This document shows positions 12,965 to 22,324 of a DNA stretch of 64,000 bases, piece after piece. Under the pieces are notes generated by a model that was not told the DNA's origin, ran no database searches, and saw only the letters and a program-made list of their open reading frames with translations. Within the stretch, counting starts at the first letter, position 1. Each line of letters starts with the position of its first letter. Origin of the DNA: Lotus japonicus (lineage: Eukaryota > Streptophyta > Magnoliopsida > Fabales > Fabaceae); NCBI RefSeq assembly GCF_012489685.1, contig NC_080042.1, forward strand, positions 45,498,066 through 45,562,065, in the 5' to 3' direction. Both the position numbers and the translations under genes were made by a program.

Positions 12965-13132
12965 TGATAAGAGTAAAGTAATGAATAGAAATGATTTCAT
13001 TAAGTTGAAAATGTACAATAAAGTGTTTTTATATATACCCAAGATGATTAAATAATTAATAACTCTAATTATCTAACTGCCTTCGAATCATCGTAACAAA
13101 TTTCTAACATCCTAATTACTACAGTTGTAATA
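12965..13132 (-). repeat. Host copia 3' LTR
   Basis: On the plus strand it runs TGATAAGAG...CAGTTGTAATA (168 bp). It aligns along its length with 62563-62756, sharing TGATTTCATTAAGTTGAAAA, AGTGTTT, TATATATAC and CTACAGTTGTAATA. The next bases, CTCCCCCTCAA, are the reverse complement of the polypurine tract. Confidence 0.85.
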
Positions 13133-13181
13133 CTCCCCCTCAAGTTGGGAGCTAGAGATTGTGAACTTCCAACTTGGCAAG

Positions 13182-13978
13182 TGTTGGCCCAATATTTTGG
13201 CCCAAAAAAAACATTCGGCCCAAAGCACACAAGGTAGTCGAAAATGGACTGAAAGAGAGGTGAAATGCGCCAAGTTAAAGAAGAGGTCGAATTCGACAAA
13301 GGGACAGTGGTGACTGTTGCTACAAACACGGGCATATTTAACATGTGCAGCATTGACTGAGTCTGGTTTTCACCACGATGGCTGAATACGTGGCTAATAG
13401 GCAGTTGAAACGGTTGAAGAACACGATCTCCACCACTACGCAGGGAACTTCCGGGGCAAGCATCAGATCGTGGGGAATCAGACCCACTAACCCATACAGT
13501 AAGGGGGAAAAACCTCTAAGAACACGCGGGACATGGAGCTCTATAAATAGGAGAATTCAAGTCAAGAAAGGGGTTCCCAACTCAACTCTGAAAAATTCAC
13601 TAAAAAGCTCTAATGTCCGCATCAATGAGACTCAAGGAGCAAGACGTGATGATGGAGGAGTACGTTGCAGAACCAGCCGTTTATCTTTCCTGCATTTAAG
13701 CTTGTCGCGTTACTTTTTAATTTTGCTAGTCCTGTTGTTTAATTTCGTGTCGAAATTTACGTTTCTTGCAGTTCCCTTTTTACTTTGTCACACTTTGATC
13801 TTCATGTAATTGATCCGCGTTTAATGAAATCCAATTTCTTTTGAATCGGTCGTTGTTGTCGAAAAATATCAACTCACACACAACACTTTGGCAAGACGTT
13901 TTCCCAAAAGGACCCTAATTCTAAACTTCCTTTAGTCGAGCTAAGAGGATATTTGTTTACCAAAAACCACCGTAAACA
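13182..13978 (+). repeat. Tat-A 5' LTR (797 bp)
   Basis: It begins TGTTGGCCCAATATTTTGG and ends ACCACCGTAAACA. A TATA box (TATAAATAG) lies at 13542-13550. Short ORFs that appear in both LTR copies are LTR sequence, not genes. Confidence 0.95.
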
Positions 13979-13980
13979 AA

Positions 13981-14000
13981 TTGGCACACCCAGTGGGACC
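13981..14000 (+). other. Tat-A primer binding site (putative)
   Basis: TTGGCACACCCAGTGGGACC starts two bases after the LTR. The TGGCRC...GGGAC pattern is where gypsy elements place their tRNA primer site. I cannot name the tRNA with confidence. Confidence 0.6.
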
Positions 14001-14101
14001 GTTTTTGTGAAAACTAAGTTTTACAGAAGCGTTTTGTGTGTTTGGTGTATTGCATGCTATCTGGTATTTGTTACTTGCCTTGCTTGTGATTTACGTTTTA
14101 T

Positions 14102-16826
14102 ATGCACCTGAGAAGTGGTAAGACTGTAAGTATGGCAAGCAATCGAGGAAGAACCTCCCCCCAAGGGTCTAACGTGGGCAATCAGAGCAGTCCTGGGGGA
14201 AGTAGCGGTAACAATAATGAAGAAGTATCTACTGGGATGGGGCCTGGCACCACTATGCCAACCCAGAATGTGGTGATCTCTGCAGTTGCATAAATTTCTG
14301 TGTCTACATCAGTGCAGGCACAAATTGTCCCAACGGTGACAAGGGGAGTGGTAAACATGCCACCAACCTCATTTATGCAGAATGTTTCTTTGCCCGTGAG
14401 AGACATGCCTTTTGGTATGCCCGCATCTATGATGCAAGGCGTACAAGGTACTTATTCGACATTCTCCGAGAGTGTTCCCCCATTTAGTATACCCCCCTTT
14501 GGGGCAAATGAGACAATGCTGAACTTAGGAAGTCGAGTTAGTCCTCCTGGCCCTACCCCTGGGCCCAGTTCACAAATTTATTTGTCCACATGTATGAACT
14601 CTGGTTCACTTCAAGCCATTAGGCAGCAAGTTGATGATAGTAACCACGAAATGGTTAACATGCTATCTCGACAGATAGGTGAAATAATTAACCCAGTGCT
14701 CCAAAATAATAATGCCAATAATCAGCATTTAGCACATCAGATGGATCGTTTGGCTACAGCCCTGGGGGCACCAGTCGAAATCCAACCGGCACCAGGGATT
14801 AATCAAATCCCATTGCCTAATTATGTCCCAGCTCCGATGCGCTATCAAGCGCCACAACACCAAGACTTGGGGGCAAACCCTTTGTTTGGGGGAAATGAGG
14901 GAGTGCAACCACCATTGCAAAATGTGTATATGGTGAACAGGGATGAGCACGCTGATGGTGTGATAGAAAGAATGCGACAACAGAACGCTAGGGGGCAACA
15001 AAATGTTGCTGCGGTAGTGGAACAATTGTTGAACCAACATGGCTTCAACGTAGATTTCGCAAATAGACCTCATTTTGTATCGGCCTTTACAGAAGAAGTT
15101 CTCGAATCTGAACTTCCTCGAGGCTGGAAGGTCGCCAAGTTCACCAAGTTCTCTGGGGACTCAGGAGAGTCTACTGTAGAGAACATAGCCAGGTACCAGA
15201 TCGAAGCAGGGGACTTAGCCATCAATGAAAATTTGAAAATGAAGTACTTCCCAAGTTCTTTAACTAAGAATGCGTTTACCTAGTTCACCACCCTCGCCCC
15301 AAGGTCAGTCCATACATGGGCCCAATTGGAAAGAATTTTCCATGAACAATTCTTTAGGGGAGAGTGCAAGGTGAGTTTAAAGGATTTGGCTAGTGTCAAA
15401 AGGAAGACAGCAGAGTCCATTGATGATTATCTAAACAGGTTTAGGATGCTTAAATCTCGATGTTTCACTCATGTCCCTGAACATGAGCTAGTTGTCTTAG
15501 CCGCTGGGGGTCTAGAGTATTCTATTAGAAAGAAGATTGATACTCAGTATATTCGAGATATGTCCTTACTCGCAGACAGAGTGAGGCACATCGAATTACT
15601 AAAGGCTGAAAAGTCTGAAGAAAAGGCCAAGACCTCTAAGTGGCCAAAGAAGGAAAAAGTAGCGTACATAGACACTGATCCAATGTGTCAAAATCCGTGT
15701 GTTTATCGAGAAGTCCCTGCAAACGTTGACATAAATGATGTCAATCTGGCTGAACTCCAACCAGGCGATCCTTACGTTTGTAAAGCATTGAAACCATATG
15801 AAAAACAAACTTGGGGAAGAAAGCCTCAAGGATACCACTCCTGCTGTGAAAACTTATACTTTTGATGTGACCAAATGTGATGCAATTTATGATATACTTG
15901 TGTTTGATGGTTTGCTTGTGGTCCCTAAAGACCAAAAGCTTCATTCTCCTGAACAAAGGAAAGGGAAGAAATATTGTAAGTATCACAACTTTTTTGGTCG
16001 TTGGACCTCACAGTGTGTTCGTTTCAGGGATCTTGTGCAGGGGGCATTGGATTCAGGGAGACTCAAGTATGATGAGAAAGCTAAAGGCCAAATGAAGATT
16101 GATTCTGATCCGTTGCAGGTGGCTGAGACCAACTATGTGGAACCTTTCCATATTTTCATGGTCGATATTTCTGAAAAGCTAGATCTGGGTCTGACACTCG
16201 GGGAGGCAAAGGGGGAAAACACTGCAGTCGAGGAACCAGAGATCGAGAAAGAGATGAGCTTGGATGAAGTTTACCCCAAGGCTGGAGAAACTCTTGTTGA
16301 ATTTCTATCCCGGAGCAAATATGGTGAGAAAGAAGTCATGCTGTGCCCTCGATGCAGCGCAGTCTTCGACAAGTCTGCAGCCAAAGCCTACCAAGATTCT
16401 GAAATGAAAAAACACTATCAAAAGAAAGCGCCTGTGTCTAGAAGGCTGAAGTATCCCCACGAGGAGTGGGTTGAGAGAGACCAGGAACTCGATGGCCATA
16501 AAGGCCAGAAGTTAAGAGGCAAGGACAAGACTTACGTCCCTGATGCTGGATTACCAAAAAATCAATGGTTCAGGCTAGCACCTCGAAAGCCAAAACAACA
16601 CCAAAAGTGGCAGAAAATCGACTTAGGCCAGGGATCTTCTTACATCAACAATTCTCGCGTGTCGTGAAGCTACTCCTATGGCTCCGGGAACTACTATGCT
16701 CCTGAGCAAATGACCAGAACTTAGTTTAGACGTTTCCTGAGGAAAAGGAAAGCTGAGAGGGAAAGAGGTGGCAAGTTTCGTTCACTATGGGACATAAAGC
16801 CAGAAAACAATCCTAGCAATGAACCT
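14102..16826 (+). pseudogene. Tat-A gag
   Basis: The frame opens MHLRSGKTVSM, a common start for plant gypsy Gag. It continues through a Gly/Pro-rich N-terminus and a retrotransposon gag core (around LPRGWKVAKFTKFSGDSGES to SIDDYLNRFRML). A Cys/His-containing tail follows, with CKYHNFFGRWTSQC (CX2HX9C). The frame is broken by stops at 14291, 15281, 16665 and about 16722, and by a frameshift between 15798 and 15865. All four stops can be explained by C-to-T changes (CAA, CAG or CGA to a stop). Gag binds RNA and builds the particle in functional relatives, but this copy cannot. Confidence 0.85.
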
Positions 16827-16829
16827 AGC

Positions 16830-17804
16830 GTGGCGTCAATTATCAATCAGCTTGACCACGCCATCAAACAGGGAACAACCGTGCCACCAAACCCAGCCAA
16901 GGAAAAGGGGAAAGATGCTGCTGAAGATGAGGATGAAGACATGCTCGAAGATTTCGATGACAGTGATGGAGAAGACCTTAACATCATTTACATAGTGTCT
17001 ATCTTACCTGCAGAATTCGATAGAATCTCAAAGGTTACTGAAAGCGAGGAAGACTACTATGTCGAGGAAGAGCCAGATGATAACCCTTTGTGTTATTATG
17101 TGATGCAAAAAGGGTCTGTCGAGGATGAGAGAGCTATTTTCCAGAGGCCAACCGAACAGATGAAGAGCCATTTGAAGCCACTATTTGTTTGGGCTAAAGT
17201 CGAGGAGAAAGGAGTTAATAAAGTCCTTGTCGACGGAGGGGCTGCAATCAATCTGATGCCTAGGTTTATGCTCAAGAAGTTGGGCAAAACTGAAGCAGAC
17301 CTAATCCCCCATGATATGGTACTTTCTGATTATGAAGGAAAGACGGGTTCTTCCCTGGGGGCAATCATGCTGAATATAACCATAGGAACGGTGGCCCGCT
17401 CCACATTGTTCATTGTGGTTCCTTCAAAGGCCAATTACAATTTGCTGCTGGGGAGAGAATGGATTCATGGCGTGGGGGCAGTGCCCTCAACTTTGCACCA
17501 ACGCATATCCATTTGGAAATCAGATGGGGTCGTCGAAAATGTACAAGCAGATCAAAGCTACTATTTAGCAGAGACAGGCTACGTTGGCAAGAAGAATTTC
17601 GAGAAGAGCTTAGCCACAATTGCTCCTTTGGACACAGTGGCCAATCAATATTTCAATCCATACTCAGAGTACTCAGTGACATTGGATCCCATCTGGGGGC
17701 TAAACCTCAATGAAGCTTGCAAACCTGATGCCATGAGTGGATGGCACAGTGATGAAGAAAAAGATGTCACTACTGAGTGGCAAAACAATGGTAAAGATGA
17801 TTAA
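16830..17804 (+). pseudogene. Tat-A protease region
   Basis: The frame follows the gag tail and contains an acidic linker (EDEDEDMLEDFDDSDGED). An aspartic protease follows, with VLVDGGAAINLMP as the active-site box and NYNLLLGREW as the C-terminal flap-side motif. It ends at a TAA at 17802. The reverse transcriptase frame continues at once in another phase, so a frameshift lies near 17800. Ogre elements carry an intron between protease and reverse transcriptase. I see no gap here that would need one. Confidence 0.85.
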
Positions 17805-19113
17805 TTCGAGCATAGCTCGAATTTCGGCTTACGCAGCCGAAAATAGAGTAAGAACGGCTTTAGAGGCCGCGAGAATGGCCAAAGAAATGGCTATTGATGA
17901 AGTTGATGTCTCAATTCTACCTGTCGAGATGATACTTCAGGAGGAGGCAACAACAAATAAGGATAACACGCGCTTGGAAGAAGACGAGGAGGGCGTCGAA
18001 GAATTCGAAGATCTCCGCAATTTGAGGCTAGATTGCATCTATGATGATAGCCCATTGGGTTTGGAGAAACCAGTGATCGACGTTTCCAAGAAAATGGAAG
18101 CACAGGATCCTTTGGAAGAAGTGGACTTGGGTGATGGCTCAGAGAAGAAACCAACATACATCAGCGCTCTTATTGACCCGGAGTTAAAGGATAGGATGGT
18201 GAAATTACTCAAAGAATTCAAAGACTGTTTCGCTTGGGATTACGATGAAATGCCAGGACTTAGTCGAGAACTGGTGGAATTGCAGTTACCCATCAAGGAG
18301 GATAAGAAACCAGTCAAGCAATTACCCAGGAGGTTTCATCCAGATGTGTTGGTAAAAATCAAGGAAGAAATCGAAAGGCTCCTTAAGTGCAAATTTATCA
18401 GAACAGCTCGATATGTGGATTGGTTAGCCAACGTGGTCCCGATGATCAAGAAGAATGGAAAGATGAGAGTTTGCATTGACTTTCGAGATCTTAACGCTGT
18501 CACTCCAAAGGATGAGTATCACATGCCCATTGCCGAGATGATGGTGGATTCCGCTGCTGGTCACGAATACTTAAGCTTGTTGGATGGTTATTCAGGCTAC
18601 AACCAAATCTTCATAGCGGAAGAGGACGTGTCGAAGACAGCTTTTCGATGTCCTGGTGCCTTGGGGACATATGAGTGGGTGGTCATGCCATTTGGGTTGA
18701 AAAACGCTGGCTCGACCTACCAAAGGGTAATGAATACCATTTTTCCTGATTTTATTGAAACTTTTATGCAGGTTTACATCGATGATATTGTGGTGAAATC
18801 CCCATCAAGGGATGACCATTTATTGCATCTGAGGAAATCCTTTGAGAGGATGAGAAAATATGGCTTGAAAATGAACCCCCTTAAATGTGCCTTTGGTGTT
18901 ATTGCAGGTGATTTTTTGGGTTTTGTGGTGCATAAAAAGGGCATTGAGATCAACAAAAATAAAGCTAAAGCCATTCTCTATACGAGTCCACCAACCAGCA
19001 AGAAGCAACTACAATCGTTACTGGGGAAGATTAACTTCCTGAGGAGATTCATTACCAACCTCAGCGAGAAGACCAAGTCATTTTCCTCGCTTCTTCGACT
19101 GAAGAAGGAAGAT
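17805..19113 (+). pseudogene. Tat-A reverse transcriptase, 5' portion before the SIRE-R insertion
   Basis: This gypsy reverse transcriptase shows VPMIKKNGKMRVCIDFRDLN, LDGYSGYNQI, MPFGLKNAGSTYQ and the catalytic YIDD at about 18775-18786. It also has the conserved FLGFVVHKKGIEI and LLGKINFLRRFI segments that lead towards RNase H. The frame is interrupted after EDVF by the TSD and LTR of SIRE-R and resumes at 31385. In phase the upstream part is open. The start codon at 17737 belongs to a fortuitous extension overlapping the protease. Confidence 0.92.
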
Positions 19114-19118
19114 GTGTT

Positions 19119-20341
19119 TGTAAGATCAAGTTTTGATCTAGTAGTACAACTCTATGTTTTGATGATTACAAGTTAACCTTTTGATATGAACAATTGTGGT
19201 ACTCTAACGTGTTTTTCTGAGTGTGCTATTTACAGGCTCTGACCCTGACTCAATTTCACACAAATCAGAAGCACTGTGTATAAAGGGTAACCCAAGCAAC
19301 GCTTTCGCATTCACCATGTTCAGTATGAACAGTGGAAAAGCTTCAGAAGATCTGAAGCTATACAAACTCTGATGAGGACTCAGTCGCTAGAAGCTCTGAT
19401 GATCCAGAAGTTCTGACAACCAAGAAACACTGAAGGTTCAGATGTTCCGATGGTGTAGAAGACTCTGAAGATCCAGAAGCTGAATAGTGGAAACTCTGAA
19501 GTCCAGAAGCAAGAAACTCTGAAGGCCATGTTCTTCCCTCTGAGTTCAGAATCAGAAGATACAATGGTCAGAGGATCTGTGCTTTCCCTCTGACTCTGAT
19601 CAACCGGCTTCACAAGTTCCAATATGAAGTATTCCTCTGATCAGAAGTCTCCTAGGTTAAAAGGTCAAGTCGCTATCCAAGTACAAAAGCAAGTGTACCT
19701 TCCTGACGACCTACCTAACGTTCTCAGCCACAGCAGAAGCTGGATTTTCCAGAACTGCCCTCCAACGGTAGCATTTCCCATGCAACGCTCAACCATAATC
19801 CTTGGAGTATATATAGAGGCTGAAGATTGAAAGAAGCGGCTAGAAGAAGAGAAGTGAATACAAGAAGCAACACACGCGCAAGATATTCAAAATATTCTAA
19901 GCTTTCTTTCATCTTGTAATTTATTTAGTTTACACTCAGCTTATTCAGAAGCAAACCCTTGTAAACACCAACCTCAAACAGTTGTTTGATTTTCCTTTAG
20001 GAGATCAAGGTTGATCGGATCCTAGAGAAGACTAAGAGAGTGAATCTTAGTGTGAGCTAAGTCAGTGTAATTGTTAGTCACTTGTAGGTTTCAAGTGCAG
20101 TTGTAACTCTTACCTGATTAGTGGATTGCCTTCATTCTAAGAAGGAAGAAATCACCTTAACGGGTGGACTGGAGTAGCTTGAGTGATTTATCAAGTGAAC
20201 CAGGATAAAATCCTTGTGTGCTTTTCTATCTCTATCTTTTGCATTTAGTTCTCGAAAAGATTTGTTAAAATCTTTAAGGTGGTAGTTTTGTACTGAAAAC
20301 GTTATTCAAACCCCCCCTTTCTACCGTTTTTCATACCTTCA
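19119..20341 (+). repeat. SIRE-R 5' LTR (1223 bp)
   Basis: It begins TGTAAGATCAAG and ends CATACCTTCA. The TATA box TATATATAG is at 19808-19816. Short ORFs repeated in both LTR copies are not genes. Confidence 0.97.
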
Positions 20342-20343
20342 AT

Positions 20344-20355
20344 TAGTATCAGAGC
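20344..20355 (+). other. SIRE-R primer binding site, mutated
   Basis: TAGTATCAGAGC lies two bases after the LTR. The canonical copia primer site is TGGTATCAGAGC, which SIRE-L keeps. The change of one G to A removes a pairing position next to the tRNA 3' end. Confidence 0.85.
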
Positions 20356-20413
20356 GCAAGTTCTGATTACCACACCTAACAGTGTTCAGTGATCCGGGCC
20401 GGTGTGAAAAACA

Positions 20414-22324
20414 ATGGCTGCCACCACCAATGAAACTCAAAGAGATGGTTACAACGCAAAGCCTCCTATGTTCGATGGTCAAAGGTTCGAATATTGGAAA
20501 GATAGACTGGAAAGTTTCTTTCTGGGTTTCGATGCAGATCTCTGGGATATTATTGTGGATGGCTATGAGCGTCCAGTTGATGCAGATGGCAAAAAGATCC
20601 CAAGGTCAGAGATGTCTGCAGATCAAAAGAAGCTGTACTCACAAAATCATAAAGCAAGAGCAATTCTTCTAAGTGCTATCTCCTATGAGGAGTACCAGAA
20701 GATTACAGATCGTGAGTTTGCTAAAGGCATTTTTGATTCTCTGAAGATGTCTCATGAAGGAAACAAGAAAGTCAAAGAATCAAAGGCATTGTCTTTGATC
20801 CAAAAGTATGAATCCTTCATCATGGAGCCAAATGAGTCCATTGAAGAAATGTTCTCCAGATTTCAACTGCTTGTAGCTGGCATACGTCCTCTCAACAAGA
20901 GCTACACAACAAAAGATCACGTCATAAGGGTCATCAGGTGTCTTCCTGAAAGTTGGATGCCTTTGGTGACTTCAATAGAGCTCACGAGAGATGTTGAGAA
21001 TATGAGTTTAGAAGAACTCATCAGCATTTTGAAATGCCATGAGCTGAAGCGCTCAGAGATGCAAGATCTCAGGAAAAAGTCCATAGCCTTGAAATCCAAA
21101 TCTGAAAAGGCTAAGGTTGAGAAGTCAAAGGCTCTTCAAGCTGAAGAAGAAGAATCTGAAGAGGCATCAGAAGATTCTGATGAAGATGAGCTGACTCTGA
21201 TCTCCAAGAGACTCAACCGCATCTGGAAGCACAGGCAGAGCAAGTTCAAAGGCTCTGGAAAGGCAAGAGGAAAGTCTGAATCCTCAGGTCAGAAGAAGTC
21301 ATCAATCAAGGAAGTCACTTGCTTTGAGTGCAAAGAATCAGGGCACTACAAAAGTGACTGTCCAAAATTGAAGAAGGACAAGAAGCCAAAGAAGCACTTC
21401 AAGACCAAGAAGAGTCTGATGGTGACATTCGATGAATCAGAGTCAGAGGATGTTGACTCTGATGGTGAAGTCCAAGGACTCATGGCTATTGTCAAAGACA
21501 AAGGAACAGAGTCAAAGGAAGCTGTTGACTCTGACTCAGAATCAGAAGGAGATCCAGACTCTGACGATGAAAATGAGGTATTTGCTTCCTTCTCTACCTC
21601 TGAACTGAAACATGCTTTGTCTGATATCATGGATAAGTATAACTCCTTGTTGTCTAAGCATAAGAAGCTGAAAAAGAACTTATCTGCTGTTTCTAAAACT
21701 CCTTCTGAACATGAGAAAATCATATCTGATTTGAAAAATGATAACCATGCTTTAGTTAATTCTAACTCTGTGCTTAAGAATCAAATTGCAAAGTTAGAAG
21801 AAGTTATTGCCTGCGATGCCTCTGATAGTAAGCATGAATCTAAGTATGAAAAATCTTTTCAAAGATTCCTGGCTAAAAGCGTAGATAGAAGCTTAATGGC
21901 TTCAATGATCTATGGTGTAAGCAGAAATGGAATGCATGGCATTGGCTATTCTAAACCAATTAGAAATGAGCCTTCTGTGTCTAAAGCTAAATCCTTGTAT
22001 GAATGCTTTGTTCCCTCTGGTACCATATTGCCTGATCCTGTACCTGCTGAAGTTGCTAAAAACCCTCTTAAAAAGGGATCTTTCTCTATGACTAAATATC
22101 ATGCAAATATTCCTTTAAAATATCATGTTGAGACACCCAAGGTGATCAGAACCTTTGGGGTAACTAACAAAAGAGGACCCAGAAAGTGGGTACCTAAGGA
22201 CAAGATTATCTATGTTGCAGATATCCTTGATAGCTCCACTGAAACACCAATCATGGTATCTGGACAGTGGATGCTCGCGTCACATGACGGGAGAAAAGCG
22301 TATGTTCCGAGAGCTGAAACTTAA
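20414..22324 (+). CDS. SIRE-R gag (Sirevirus Gag with zinc knuckle)
   Basis: This 636-residue ORF starts at the first ATG after the primer site. The N-terminal 200 residues are the UBN2-type copia Gag core (GQRFEYWKDRLESFFLG, ISYEEYQKITDRE, LPESWMPLVTSIELT). An acidic and Lys-rich linker follows. One zinc knuckle at about residues 302-316 reads CFECKESGHYKSDC, a perfect CX2CX4HX4C. Then come a coiled-coil-like stretch (DIMDKYNSLLSKHKKLKKNL) and a basic tail. The last 113-161 bases overlap the pol frame, which is +1 relative to gag. The protease motif lies in the pol frame, so the last 40 or so Gag residues are probably translation past the functional end unless frameshifting occurs. Gag packages element RNA into cytoplasmic particles. 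Confidence 0.93.
   Translation: MAATTNETQRDGYNAKPPMFDGQRFEYWKDRLESFFLGFDADLWDIIVDGYERPVDADGKKIPRSEMSADQKKLYSQNHKARAILLSAISYEEYQKITDREFAKGIFDSLKMSHEGNKKVKESKALSLIQKYESFIMEPNESIEEMFSRFQLLVAGIRPLNKSYTTKDHVIRVIRCLPESWMPLVTSIELTRDVENMSLEELISILKCHELKRSEMQDLRKKSIALKSKSEKAKVEKSKALQAEEEESEEASEDSDEDELTLISKRLNRIWKHRQSKFKGSGKARGKSESSGQKKSSIKEVTCFECKESGHYKSDCPKLKKDKKPKKHFKTKKSLMVTFDESESEDVDSDGEVQGLMAIVKDKGTESKEAVDSDSESEGDPDSDDENEVFASFSTSELKHALSDIMDKYNSLLSKHKKLKKNLSAVSKTPSEHEKIISDLKNDNHALVNSNSVLKNQIAKLEEVIACDASDSKHESKYEKSFQRFLAKSVDRSLMASMIYGVSRNGMHGIGYSKPIRNEPSVSKAKSLYECFVPSGTILPDPVPAEVAKNPLKKGSFSMTKYHANIPLKYHVETPKVIRTFGVTNKRGPRKWVPKDKIIYVADILDSSTETPIMVSGQWMLASHDGRKAYVPRAET

Noticed and set aside
13069..13353. 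ORF of 94 codons on the minus strand, seen again at 42797-43078
   Set aside because: It is repeated only because it lies mostly in the Tat-A LTR. The two versions differ where the flanks differ.
13378..13809. ORF of 143 codons on the plus strand, seen again at 43103-43534
   Set aside because: Lies wholly within the Tat-A LTRs, spans the TATA box and has no recognisable domain. It is LTR sequence open by chance.
17737..17804. Overlap of protease and reverse transcriptase ORFs as a programmed frameshift in Tat-A
   Set aside because: Tat-A has many random frameshifts, and Tat-B encodes gag-pol in one frame. A mutation is the simpler reading.
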